Shown here: one piece after another, positions 1 to 8,340 of the stretch
Layout: the number at the start of each line of letters is the position of its first letter
Position numbering within the stretch: position 1 is the stretch's first letter
Origin: Euperipatoides rowelli
Taxonomy: Eukaryota > Onychophora > Udeonychophora > Euonychophora > Peripatopsidae
Assembly: GCA_003024985.2 (NCBI GenBank)
Contig: PXIH01S0044689.1
DNA length: 10,499 nt
Strand: one strand, 5' to 3'
Translations under genes and position numbers: made by a program
The notes under the pieces: generated by a model
Seen by the model: the letters and a program-made list of their open reading frames with translations, nothing else
Database searches by the model: none
What the model was told of the DNA's origin: nothing

Positions 1-299
1 ATAGACACATTTTATAAAAAATTGAATTTGTCAAGATTTAAGACCGCACGACCGCTCGTAGGTTAAGTACTGTAAATAAAAAAACAAATCTAAATAGAAA
101 TATGTAATAAGGAGCACAAATGTTAATTCTAATTCTTGAACAGCAATATATTGCAGTATATTGCAGACAATCACTTTCGACTGGTCTATAAAAAATATTT
201 GTGCTGCGGAAATAAAAAAAAAACTTTAAAAAACTCAAAAAAAAAAAAAAAATAAGTTCAGATCTTGATGTCAAGCAAAAAACATCCTTCAAATAACAA
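1..299. other. AT-rich noncoding stretch with 16-A run
   Basis: The stretch is dominated by A/T and carries an uninterrupted run of 16 A at 237-252, with a shorter A run just before it. A small GC-richer patch lies at 43-60, and a plus-strand frame is open from base 1 to 63 (about 20 codons ending in TAA), which could be the end of an exon cut by the window edge. No convincing splice donor follows it. The minus-strand frame over 38-292 is phenylalanine-rich because it reads through the A runs, so I do not treat it as a gene. Confidence 0.5.
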
Positions 300-320
300 T
301 TTGGTTATTTAACAATTGCA

Positions 321-640
321 ATGGCTGAAATTAATGCATTAAGTTCCAGTAGATACTTGAGCAGCAATGGATAAAGAAAAATTAAGGAATTTGGCTAGTA
401 AAATTTATAAAATTTAGACTCCTCAGACAATTAAAAAAAAATTGTAAAAGTTTATCAGACATTGTGCACACACATAGGAAGGAGACTATGGGTAGTTGGT
501 GATGATGCTGTCATAAATCCAGTGATTTGGCAGGATTTTCCTTACAATGTTAGATTTTAGGCCTAGCTATTCCTGTGTTCCAAGAACACTAAAAATCATA
601 TCTGGAAAGTTAGATCTAAAAGGAAATGTTCCATTGGACT
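321..640 (+). pseudogene. GC-raised island with fragmented short frames, possible decayed coding remnant
   Basis: Base composition rises clearly over the flanks. Several short plus-strand frames follow one another. ATG at 321 (good Kozak context, gcaATGG) gives 17 codons to TAA at 372. ATG at 367 gives 16 codons to TAG at 415 (begins MDKEKLRNLASKIY). A frame open from 435 to 557 contains RRLWVVGDDAVINP and stops at 558. Another frame from about 550 continues through RPSYSCVPRTLK to a stop near 640. The frames alternate between two registers, as expected for an old coding sequence with indels, such as a dead transposon or retrocopy. No known domain was recognised, and chance openness in a GC-richer patch is a real alternative. 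The antisense strand is also partly open. Confidence 0.2.
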
Positions 641-681
641 AATAAAAAAAAAAAATGTTGGGTCACTCTAAATTATTCTAT

Positions 682-702
682 ATTGAGATTTCATATCTCA
701 AT
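682..702. repeat. Hairpin with 8-bp perfect arms
   Basis: ATTGAGAT at 682-689 is the reverse complement of ATCTCAAT at 695-702, with a 5-nt loop. It is followed at once by a T run, which resembles a stem plus T-tract. In a eukaryotic AT-rich setting I do not call it a terminator. Confidence 0.5.
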
Positions 703-718
703 TTTTTTTTTAAACAAT

Positions 719-753
719 CTAAATTCAATTCTAGAATTGAATATTTAGAATGA
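719..753. repeat. Perfect 20-bp palindrome inside longer imperfect inverted repeat
   Basis: Bases 723-742 form a perfect palindrome centred on CTAG (ATTCAATTCT followed by its reverse complement). The symmetry continues outward as TCTAA/TTAGA after a 2-nt bulge on the right arm. My rough estimate of a 10-bp-arm perfect palindrome arising by chance in 10 kb of this composition is under 0.1, so it is mildly unexpected. It may be the remnant of a small inverted-repeat element or a cruciform-prone site. Function unknown. Confidence 0.7.
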
Positions 754-754
754 A

Positions 755-1075
755 TTAAAATCACTATTTTATTAGTACTTGCTGATTCGAGCATTATAGA
801 ATAACTTATTCACTAGATTCATCATTCAGACAGGGTTTTCTTTAAATTTTTTTTTCTGTTCTGTCATTTTCATTTCATGTTACCACAATGTAAATTGAAT
901 CGATTTTTCCTTTTTATACTGCTGATCAAAATTATTCTTGATACAAACATTTCATAATTAGAACTTAATATCTAGTTAATATATGATTACAATCATCATT
1001 AAGTTAGGCTAGTTAAATTTATAATACTTAGGCCCCCAAATATAAATATTAAAAATTAAAATATAAACATTTTAA
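755..1075. other. AT-rich stretch, no gene seen
   Basis: Plain AT-rich sequence. No open frame, hairpin or repeat stood out on either strand. Confidence 0.6.
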
Positions 1076-1255
1076 TTAAACTGATTTTGACTTGATTGTT
1101 TTGATGGAAATGGCTTTTGTTTTTAATATATAGGTGAATCCAGTTCCAATTTTATATTTCATCAGCCTCCTCTGGACAGGATTATAAAGAAAAATAAAGC
1201 TATTTTTAATTTAACTATTGTAAAACACTATTCAAAAACAAAACTTTATGAATAA
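1076..1255. other. Ambiguous exon-like patch readable on both strands
   Basis: On the minus strand, a pyrimidine-rich run ending in CAG at 1174-1172 could be a splice acceptor. From 1171 a frame of 31 codons (starting RRLMKYKIGTGF, lysine-rich tail) runs to TAA at 1078-1076. On the plus strand, a T-rich run ending in TAG at 1131-1133 could also be an acceptor, followed by a frame from 1136 containing FIFHQPPLDRIIKK and stopping at 1253-1255. Both cannot easily be real. The minus reading is in phase 0, which would suit the candidate exon at 2819-2968. No homology was recognised. Confidence 0.18.
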
Positions 1256-2059
1256 TTCCATGAAAGTTTTGTAAAAGTGAGTTATTTTTAAAAAAATTCT
1301 CTAATGCTGTTGCTTTGCAAATATAGTAATTGTTGTATTTAAAATGTTATAAAACAAAATACTGAATACTAGTCCATTATTTCAAATAACGAAAGCAGGA
1401 CTTCCTTTTAATAGCCTATTACAGTAAATGCAATATGGTAAATTTAACTCGCAAGAGATTAAAAAAAATCAACTTACAATATTGTAGCATACAGTACATA
1501 GTGTAATAGATTACTTATAAATCTACAGGATTAAATTAAAAAGACATTAAAATACAGTAATGTAATATTTTTTTAAAAACATTTTTATGAACAATTTCTT
1601 TTTTAATACTAATTCTTATGTTAGTAAACCTTTTTTTGTTCGAATCTTACCACTTATTCTTGAATGACAGTTAATTAAAACTTTTATATCAATCTTTCTT
1701 AACTTAAGTTTTCATGATCCAGTTTGCATAAAGTGGCATTAAGATTCTTTATATTGTAATCCAATTTTAATCTGATTCAATCCCTGCATTCGACTGGATG
1801 TAAGATCCAATGGTTATAACATATTATTGCCAGCTTCTTCTTGTATGTGCCTTATTCTGTGATCTTGGCATAGTTGGAAGTCATAATTGATTAGTTTTGA
1901 ATCATGTTTACAATAATTTACTGACCTATCTGTGTTTTAAGATTTTAATTACTGTAAAAGTTTAATTTATTAAAGAAAATTCAGGAAACATTTTAAAAGT
2001 ATTTAAATTCAGTCTCTTATAATTACAAGTTTATGTTTGGTGCACATATTTTAGAAATA
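1256..2059. other. AT-rich stretch with no supported gene
   Basis: Mostly featureless. GC rises slightly at about 1780-1900, where a minus-strand frame (1936-1814, about 40 codons) is open, but it has no phase-consistent splice sites. The words TACAGTA or TACTGTA occur at 1420, 1490, 1553 and 1950. Confidence 0.5.
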
Positions 2060-2175
2060 ATAGGCATAGAACTGTAACTTAAGGGCAGGACCCCCATCTC
2101 AATAGGTAAATTCTATATTTATGATCGTTTTTGCTCCCACGCCTGTGCTATGTAGCGCCAGTTTCAGAGACGTGA

Positions 2176-2337
2176 GGTCAATCAAATAACAGAATGGATC
2201 ATATTGATGATAATTTAGTCTGCTGGAACCTAATAGACCTTGTCAAAACAATAGAACTAAAAAAAAGGGGGGGGGGGGGAGAGTTCTATGAGGAGGATTA
2301 TCAACCCGACGAAGCTTTACCATACTTTAGTATCTGA
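2176..2337 (+). CDS. Short hypothetical ORF or exon crossing a poly-G run
   Basis: An ATG at 2194 in good Kozak context (A at -3, G at +4) opens 47 codons to TGA at 2335-2337. The frame is open back to 2176. The N-terminal part reads MDHIDDNLVCWNLIDLVKTI, then a lysine/glycine stretch encoded by the A and G runs, then an acidic tail EFYEEDYQPDEALPYFSI. The surrounding 2060-2340 is GC-raised, and the upstream 2130-2180 contains several CpGs, which could suit a first exon or an old repeat. The 13-G run at 2267-2279 lies inside the frame, so any length error there changes the register between the two halves. The minus strand is also open over 2100-2240. No family was recognised. It could be a real small exon, a pseudogene piece or chance. 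Confidence 0.25.
   Translation, partial: GQSNNRMDHIDDNLVCWNLIDLVKTIELKKRGGGGEFYEEDYQPDEALPYFSI
2267..2279 (+). repeat. Poly-G run (13 G) preceded by 8 A
   Basis: Uninterrupted G run directly after an A run in otherwise AT-rich DNA. It is prone to length error in sequencing and slippage in vivo. Confidence 0.9.
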
Positions 2338-2746
2338 CACATCTTTTAATATGAATTATTTGGTTGTTAGGTAGTGAGGGGTATAAGTTACTGTATATAT
2401 TTTGTTAGTAACAGACAGTAAAAGATGTCAAAATTATGTATTTATTTAGTTTAAGGGGTTAAACGAAACATTAATTTTTATCAGTTTTTGTTTAATTACA
2501 TCAGGGAGGTGAAGTGTTTTTTTTAGTGATTATTAATGCGGATGGGTTTAGTTATCCCATGGTATTATGATTTTTTTTTTTGTTAATATACACGTTTAAT
2601 GTTTTATCTTAAATGAGTCTTTATATACTATAAACTGTTTCATAAGTGATTATTGATGATTAATACACAGATATATTACATATGTAATTTTTTTAGGTGC
2701 AGATAAATACACTTGCTGTCATGATACTGTTGATTACATTTTTTTA
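2338..2746. other. AT-rich stretch, one possible plus-strand splice acceptor
   Basis: Mostly AT-rich. A T run ending in TAG at 2694-2696 resembles a plus-strand acceptor. The frame after it (2697-2774) would encode a hydrophobic, membrane-like peptide containing LAVMILLITFFYAIRF, ending at TGA 2775. A second frame is also open, so this is weak. Confidence 0.3.
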
Positions 2747-2968
2747 TGCCATCCGTTTTTTAATAATATTTTTATGAATGTTATGAATAGAAGGTATATT
2801 TTGTACTAGTGCTTTTACCTTGTTCTTTATGCACGTGCGGCAAAGGTCATAAAACAGGTAGTCTTTGGCTGTAGTTTTAACGGATTGACCGTCAAAAGGT
2901 TCTTTCTTGTCCCCCACAACCGACTTCTTGTTAGTTATATTAATAGGTTTTCCGACAAAGCTAGCACA
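2747..2968 (-). CDS. Candidate coding exon, hypothetical protein
   Basis: This is the most exon-like segment of the window. GC over 2819-2968 is about 41% by my count, against roughly 29% around it. The minus frame is open for 74 codons from just after TAG (2971-2969) to TAA below 2750. An acceptor-like CTTAG ends at 2969 and a good donor AAG|GTAAAA lies at 2819/2818. Together these would give a 150-nt, 50-codon exon in phase 0 at both ends. The peptide is hydrophilic and balanced, with segments VGKPINITNKKSVVGDKKEP and TTAKDYLFYDLCRTCIKNK; the last holds a CxxC pair. Past the donor the composition drops to AT-rich, as expected for an intron. The plus strand is also open here in codon-aligned register, but its peptide is hydrophobic and looks like an antisense reading. 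No family was recognised. Confidence 0.38.
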
Positions 2969-2979
2969 CTAAGCATTTA

Positions 2980-3360
2980 TCACCAAAAATGCTCAATATA
3001 CCAAATCACTAAACTTGTGTTTTATAGTATTTTATGAAAAATATATTTATAGTACAGTGTATACTGTATATTTTGAAATCGATGTAGAATTATGGGATAT
3101 TATTTTTCTGTATGGAATCCTAAATATAATGCATCATTGTTTCATATGAACCGTGTCAAAAATATTAGTCTCACACTGCCCTATCAGCGGTGTACCTACT
3201 AAGTTTGTACCAAAAAAATTTGACTAAGTTGCTGTATGCAGTTCACTGGATTCATATAGTTTGACAGGCAATTACATTACAAATATTTGTATATAGCCTA
3301 CTGTATAAAAGCTAATTTCTTGATGTGTTAATAAGATGCCTCACCATTGAATATAAGAAT
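2980..3360. other. AT-rich stretch, no supported gene
   Basis: A small GC-raised patch at 3160-3220 carries a 29-codon minus frame (3223-3134, containing NLVGTPLIGQCETNIF) with only weak splice sites. TACTGTA occurs at 3062 and 3299. Nothing else stood out. Confidence 0.45.
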
Positions 3361-3362
3361 GT

Positions 3363-3382
3363 GGGGGGGGGGGGGNAGGGGG
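3363..3382 (+). repeat. Poly-G tract interrupted by an ambiguous base
   Basis: Thirteen G are followed by N at 3376, then A and five G. The N is the only ambiguous base in the window, so the true tract length and sequence are uncertain here. Confidence 0.95.
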
Positions 3383-4525
3383 ATTGTCAAAACAAAAATT
3401 ATTGTTCCCATTATTTTGAGTGTCTTCTCAGATAGTTTTTGGATTAAAATTTAAAATAGTAATTTTCAGCTGCCTTTATCAACAAACTTAAAATAATTCT
3501 TACATTTAGTCTTGCAAGTCTTACAATGTCAATCATTTTAGTGTCGTGTCATTTGCTCAATCCATCTTCTAAAAAATAGCATGTCATTTACATGTTGCAC
3601 CCTTTTATTCAATTACTGTACGTTGTCTTGAAAATCTCAACAGCAAATTCAAAATCTGTCTTTAGTAGCACTTGAATTCAATGAGTAAAACATGCACTGT
3701 TTCTTGGCTTTTCATTCCACATTAGTTGATTGGTATAATTGACTTAGTTCATTGTACAAATAATGTAAACCTGTTAATAAAATTGTCTGTTCAGTGCTTC
3801 AAATTACCCCCACCAGTGATAAACATTATTTCGATGATAGTCCTATATTCATTAATGTTCTTATTCTAAATATTTTTTTAACTCTGTCAATTAAATTTTA
3901 AAGATTGAAATGAATTCTGTGAATGTGCTATTGGTGGAATATTATCCTAAAGTTTCAGGTGTATCTAATGGTCTCTTAATTTTCAATTTTCTTAAATAAT
4001 TTAGTGTATAACTCGTTAAAATATTTGCTTAAAATTTTACGAATAAGCATGATTAAACCTGACTACATGGCAGTGCATCCAAAAATAGAATCATATTTAT
4101 CTTCCATTGCACAGTATGTTTGGCATGTATCTTTAATTCATATTTAATAATTTGTCTATTTTATGCATAGTTTTACAATAAATATGTAAGCTGCATTTTT
4201 GTTGAGACTTAATTTTGGCTGGCATAAAACACCCTATAGATTGTTTTACTATCTATATAAAACTATTGTATATTAACAATCGTAGTGTTCTAGTCTGTCT
4301 TTATTTTGTTCTGAAAACACCATCTTAAAACAATCACCTTTAAGTCTGGCATTTATTTGTAAAATCATTTTTATTGCATTTACAATATATGGCCTGAAGT
4401 TCATTAATAGCCAGATTAGAAACATGATTTGTGCATGAAAATACTGTACATTAGTTTCAAGAATTTTTTTCATATTTTTGCGCACAAGTTCAAATGTAAA
4501 AAAAAAAAAATTGTCAAAGGTAAAC
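3383..4525. other. AT-rich stretch with no supported gene
   Basis: Plain AT-rich sequence. AATAAA-type words occur, for example at 3776-3781, which is followed by a GT-containing stretch. Nearby transcription is not shown, so I do not call a polyadenylation site. An 87-codon minus frame over 4273-4536 lies in AT-rich DNA and starts in a poly-A-derived run of phenylalanines; I do not accept it as a gene. Confidence 0.5.
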
Positions 4526-4559
4526 TTAATGTACATTAATTTGATTTCACTTCAAATTA
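4526..4559. repeat. Two overlapping palindromic structures
   Basis: Bases 4526-4539 are a perfect 14-bp palindrome (TTAATGTACATTAA). Overlapping it, TAATTTGA at 4537-4544 pairs with TCAAATTA at 4552-4559 across a 7-nt loop. The two would be mutually exclusive folds. Each alone is not rare in AT-rich DNA, but their overlap is noticeable. Confidence 0.6.
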
Positions 4560-4633
4560 GTTTAGACATGGATTCTATTTAATCAACTAACTCCTTATAG
4601 AAAATAATTTCATTCTTTTTTAAAAACTTTCAG

Positions 4634-4678
4634 GCCTTACAGATCCTGGGATACAGTTTAATTCATTGTCATTAAATG
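4634..4678 (+). CDS. Candidate 45-nt exon with strong splice consensus
   Basis: A pyrimidine-rich tract followed by TTTCAG at 4628-4633 is a good acceptor, and ATG|GTGAGC at 4678/4679 is a good donor. The 45 nt between are a multiple of three. In the phase with one base carried over, the segment is open and reads LTDPGIQFNSLSLN. Read on past the donor, the frame stays open to a TGA near 4735. In phase 0 it reads ALQILGYSLIHCH and then stops, so a terminal exon is also possible. GC is locally raised. The protein is not recognised, and no phase-matched partner exon on the plus strand is established. Confidence 0.28.
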
Positions 4679-4792
4679 GTGAGCCGGTTATTGCCAAAAG
4701 TCTGCATTTTATTTACAAGATTGGTCTATTTTTTTGATTAACTTAATTTTTAAACTAAACAACTTAAAATAGTGTAATTTACGATTGTATAA

Positions 4793-4928
4793 TTGTACAA
4801 AAGGTTGTTTATCAAAAAATAATTGTAAAAAGGTTGTAAAATTGTAAAAAGGTTGTAAAATTGTAAAAAGGTTGTAAAATTGTAAAAAGGTTGTAAAATT
4901 GTAAAAAGGTTGTAAAAATTGTATAAAG
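4793..4928 (+). repeat. 19-bp tandem repeat array (minisatellite)
   Basis: Five perfect head-to-tail copies of a 19-bp unit (TTGTAAAAAGGTTGTAAAA) occupy 4823-4917. A divergent copy lies on the left from 4793 (TTGTACAAAAGGTTG) and a degenerate partial copy on the right from 4919 (TTGTATAAAG). The unit is itself a near-dimer: TTGTAAAA occurs twice, separated by AGG, giving alternating 11- and 8-bp spacing. Identity between the five central copies implies recent expansion by slippage or unequal exchange, so copy number is probably variable. No coding role is visible. Confidence 0.97.
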
Positions 4929-5471
4929 TTTAAATTTATTTATTTCTCTGTAAAAAGTGTAAATATATATAAAGTATATACTGTAAATGCTATTTTTTTA
5001 TTTGTAACATTTTTAAAATCTAACAAGACAGCTGTGGTATTTTTAATTAATACTGCAGAATATTTAAATTGTTTTTAAATCTTTTTTAATCATGAACTCA
5101 ACTTTTGAAATTACTCTAATGAAAATTTAAGAATTGATAATAAAAAAAATTTGACTAATGTTGTTCAAATTTTTCTCCCAAATCCTCACTAATAGATTAA
5201 TTGCAAAAAATCAAATTTTAAATATATGACCCATTCTGAAATTAATTTTCAATTTTTACTGTTAATATTTACATTGAACAAAGATGATAGAATTTTTAAA
5301 TGAAATTGTAAATGAAATTTGTATTTACTTTACCTGAAGATTGAACACAGCTCTATTTTATATAAACTGCAGTTTTTGTAATAAAATAGTAAACAAACAT
5401 TGGTCTTTAATTTAATTTGTAAATTTCAATCCTAGCACTAAATTCTAGAATTTTACATTGCGGCAGTGCAT
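4929..5471. other. AT-rich stretch with a short tandem duplication
   Basis: AT-rich sequence without a gene. AAATGAAATTGT at 5298-5309 is repeated with one extra T at 5310-5322. Confidence 0.55.
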
Positions 5472-5728
5472 AAAGTATACATGGAACAAAGAAACTACTC
5501 AGATGGTTAAATGAACTTGAAACTTTTTGTGATCTCATGATTATTTGTTGTCTATGGTCACTAATTTAATTCCATTTTATAATTGGAGAAATTTGACCCA
5601 AAAATCTCCAAATTGTTTATCTTAATAAATTTCTCCATTTATAAATGTGTCCCAGTAGATGATATTAATACTGATATTCTGAAGTCAGGCATTTTTCATC
5701 AAGCGGTTTTATCTTCCATGTATACTTT
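5472..5728. repeat. 15-bp perfect inverted repeat flanking 227 bp, possible small element
   Basis: AAAGTATACATGGAA at 5472-5486 is the exact reverse complement of 5714-5728. The 257-bp outer length and weak further similarity inward would suit a miniature inverted-repeat element. However, I see no clear target-site duplication, and the arms do not match a terminal sequence I know. By rough estimate such a pair within 300 bp is expected by chance well under once in this window. Confidence 0.45.
5584..5637. repeat. Nested 11-bp inverted repeat
   Basis: TGGAGAAATTT at 5584-5594 pairs perfectly with 5627-5637 around a 32-nt loop. It sits inside the larger 5472-5728 inverted repeat, so the segment could fold as a nested stem. 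Confidence 0.55.
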
Positions 5729-5904
5729 GTACTCTTGAGGCATGCTAATTACAGGGTGTGTATAAAGTCCCTATCTATTTTGTTGAATCAATAAGTATTT
5801 AAATTATTTAGTTTGAAGATCTTGATCAATAATGAATGCAATCACATGACTAATATTTTGTATTCAAGGAAAAAGATAGTGAAATTAGATAATAATTTAC
5901 ATAA
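5729..5904. other. AT-rich stretch, nothing identified
   Basis: No open frame or repeat stood out between the inverted repeat and the next GC-raised island. Confidence 0.5.
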
Positions 5905-6144
5905 TGTTGCAAAACCAGATGTATTTGCCATCTGAGTTTAATATTCAATAGCATACAAAGCATCACATTGGTTCACAAAATGCTTAAAGAGAATCTGAAT
6001 GTTAGTTGGAATGCATCGGGAGGAGAAAACTGCATAATCATCATAGCAGTTCAGAGAATAATGAATGTTCTCAATGCAGCCGAAAGATTTAACCTGAGTA
6101 GTCATACTTCTGAACCACACCTAGAATCAATTGCTTGGTTTTGA
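5905..6144 (+). CDS. Hypothetical short ORF or exon in a GC-raised island
   Basis: A plus-strand frame is stop-free from 5905 to TGA at 6142-6144 (79 codons). The first ATG at 5980 gives 54 residues, beginning MLKENLNVSWNASGGEN, with a hydrophobic IIIIAV core and a tail RFNLSSHTSEPHLESIAWF. Composition is raised to about 37-40% GC. The complementary strand is also open in codon-aligned register over 5938-6120 (61 codons after a TAG that could be an acceptor AG), but its peptide is rich in Cys, Tyr, Phe and His, which is typical of an antisense reading. I therefore favour the plus strand, without certainty. No family was recognised. One or two frames of this length are expected by chance in the window. 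Confidence 0.28.
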   Translation, partial: CCKTRCICHLSLIFNSIQSITLVHKMLKENLNVSWNASGGENCIIIIAVQRIMNVLNAAERFNLSSHTSEPHLESIAWF

Positions 6145-7634
6145 GCTGTGCAGAAAATATTAGGTGCTTCATTAGAAATCTAATGTGTTCTGTATGCAAA
6201 TATAATCAAAATTCTACCAATTTCACAGTGCATGAACATTGGTGTTAATTAAAAAATAATTTTCAGCAAAACTTGTTGCAAATTTGTTTTTAAAGTTGGA
6301 ATGGTCCATCTATCATACTACAAATCAACTTAATAATAAAGCTTCTAGAATTACTGAGCTAAATTAACTTAATACCTTTAGGTCTGGGCATTTATTTAGA
6401 TTTCAAAATGAAATGCGTTTGATTTTTTAAGAACTTGATCAGTTTCGGAATAGATCTATCTAGGATTGTCTGCCTTCATTGTATTAAGTTCATTAGGATT
6501 GATTTGTTTTAATATAAATCCATTTAATGTTGCAATTAATGGATCAATGAAGGGGTTAATTTTTGTTGGCAAAATTTGAAACTGGTTTTAAAGTTTTGTT
6601 TAATTCATATGGTCTGATCCGTCCATTATGCACTTCATAACAAAATATTACGATGTGCAATGGAAATTGAATGCTAAGCAAACCTCATCATTTCACACGT
6701 ACAGTACATTGGCAACATCTCTGCTTTACATGTTGTAAAGCAATTAGCACATTTTAAAACCATGTATTTTTCTAATTTTACATAATTTATTCATCACAAA
6801 CAATTTAGATGTCGTTTCATTAGTGACCATTAAGGTAGCCACACTTAATTTCTATACTTCTGATTTTCTTTTTCTTGAGTGTCAAAAAGGGGATTTTAAT
6901 ACTTTATTGAATGAGATTATAAGACATTAAGAGAATTGATTTACCCTAAACTCCATTTGCTGTAAAATAATGGTTTATTGTTCTTTAGTGAGCTAGATCT
7001 CTAAAGCGCCTAAAAAGTGAGGCCTTCACAAGATAGTTCATTACAAAGAGCTCTAAATTTTTTGCAATTTTTACCCTACATCATTTATAATAGATATTTT
7101 GATTCTTAGTGCCATCGTGAGGTGTTCAAAATGACCTACAAAAAATTGAAATTACATTTTGTTATTGATTTAAATGTCACCCTTCAATCACCACATTAAA
7201 AGATGAACTGAATTGTTTCCTTTTTTAATTACATGAATACATTTTTTAAATGTTGAAATAAGGGGCTTTTTATATACTTATAAGTATCCTAAAATTAAAT
7301 TGCCTTTACAAACTGGTTTATTTACCATTTTTAATGATTTTGAAAATTAAAATCTTCTTTTATAAATTTTATTTCCAACAATTTGTTATTTTTTATAGTG
7401 GAGAAATTATTCTGAAAATCACCTGCATTATTATATTAAAAATATTTGCTCAAGATAAAATGAAATGAAAAAAAAATTTTATGGAAAACAAATTTGCAGG
7501 GAAAATGTCACTAGAGAAAAAACTTTCAAAATTAGAAGTATGAGCAAGATTTACAATTATCCATATTTTAATTTACTTAATTAAATTATCTAAATATTTT
7601 TAATTGAAACTGATTATTTAACCTTTATTGATTT
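6145..7634. other. AT-rich stretch with no supported gene
   Basis: Plain AT-rich sequence. A minus frame at about 6590-6400 is readable for some 60 codons with one internal TAG, but it has AT-rich composition and no splice support. A hairpin at 6722-6742 is listed separately. Confidence 0.55.
6722..6742. repeat. Tight hairpin: 9-bp stem, 3-nt loop
   Basis: TGCTTTACA at 6722-6730 pairs perfectly with TGTAAAGCA at 6734-6742 across a 3-nt TGT loop. It is too short for a microRNA precursor, and about one such hairpin is expected by chance here. Confidence 0.6.
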
Positions 7635-7834
7635 ATGAATGAGCAGAAAGTAGTCAACAGAGTCGAAGGGCACAGTCTGGGCAAAGTCTTTGATCTTTCG
7701 GTCTGTTTAGAACTAGCATGCATATACAGTAACCATGTTGGATAAACTCTTTGCTTTAATGAATTTGTTCAAACTTTTAGTATGGCATGCTCGTAGATCT
7801 TGGAAATGCCTGAAGTTTAATACATCATATATTT
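7635..7834 (+). pseudogene. GC-raised island with two overlapping short frames
   Basis: ATG at 7635 opens 36 codons to TAA at 7743 (contains NRVEGHSLGKVFDLSVCLE). A second plus-strand frame from 7715, with an ATG at 7735, is open to a stop near 7834 (begins MLDKLFALMNLFKLLVWHA). The two overlap in different registers, as a frameshifted remnant would. The minus strand also shows open pieces. No family was recognised, and chance is possible. Confidence 0.15.
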
Positions 7835-8251
7835 GAAACTGCAGTGGATGATTTGCTAATACAATATACTGAAGGATTATCAAGCTTACAAATGTAGCCT
7901 CAGCCTATTTGCGGCAGACTTGCATTTGCTAAATTGAACTTCTCCTTAAAACTACATTTTTGTACTAATTAATATTGGAATATATTCATACAAAGACCTG
8001 TATGATTATTTTCTGGGTTGTGATATACCTCAACATTTCATTATCACAGTTAAAGCATTGGTTATCTACATTAAAGAATTAATACATAGTCTATTATGGT
8101 AATAACACTTGCAAATTAGTCTGTAAATATAATTTAATGAATGAAAAACTTTAAAGATTGAGCTCTTATTTAGCTAGCATTATTGGATTTTTCCCCCTTA
8201 AGGCTTATTAAAATATTACATGTAAGTTAAATGTTAATTTTTAGTCTAAAT

Positions 8252-8340
8252 CAGTTTTTCCCAACCTTTTTCATTAAGGCACCCTTAAAATGATTTTTCA
8301 TATATCAAGGAACCCCTGGTGACACAGCCAGAATTTAATT
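8252..8340 (+). mobile_element. Probable hAT-type DNA transposon terminus
   Basis: The segment begins CAGTTTTTCCCAACC followed by a T run, then an AAGGCACCC...AAGGAACCCC pattern. This matches the general form of terminal inverted repeats of many nonautonomous hAT elements in animal genomes (CAGNG/T...CCCAACC...). This is recognition from memory, not a database hit. I see no matching GGTTGGGAAAAACTG right end downstream and no clean 8-bp duplication, so the copy is probably truncated or its right end has decayed. No transposase is present. Confidence 0.45.

Noticed and set aside
38-292. 84-codon minus-strand frame
   Set aside because: It reads through long A runs (poly-phenylalanine), has no splice or start support, and its composition is that of background DNA.
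1630-1655. GTTCGAATC, resembling a tRNA B box
   Set aside because: The flanking bases cannot form a T-arm stem, and no A box or acceptor stem is found upstream.
1814-1936. 40-codon minus frame containing NYDFQLCQDHRIRHIQEEAG
   Set aside because: It looks protein-like, but no acceptor or donor gives a consistent phase, and frames of this length are expected many times by chance.
3134-3223. 29-codon minus frame in a small GC-raised patch
   Set aside because: Too short, with only a weak ACG|GTTCAT donor in phase.
3776-3800. AATAAA followed by a GT-containing stretch, resembling a poly(A) site
   Set aside because: AATAAA words are common in this composition, and no upstream coding exon on the plus strand is established.
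4273-4536. 87-codon minus-strand frame, tail containing KGDCFKMVFSEQNKDRLEHY
   Set aside because: The DNA is AT-rich, not raised in GC, and the start lies in a poly-A-derived phenylalanine run. One or two frames this long are expected by chance. An AAAG|GTGATT donor-like site inside it is not enough to support an exon.
5938-6120. 61-codon minus-strand frame
   Set aside because: It overlaps a longer plus-strand frame in codon-aligned register, and its Cys/Tyr/Phe/His-rich peptide looks like an antisense reading. Not excluded, since a TAG at its start could be a splice acceptor.
6400-6592. Minus frame of about 60 codons with one internal TAG
   Set aside because: Background AT-rich composition and no splice support.
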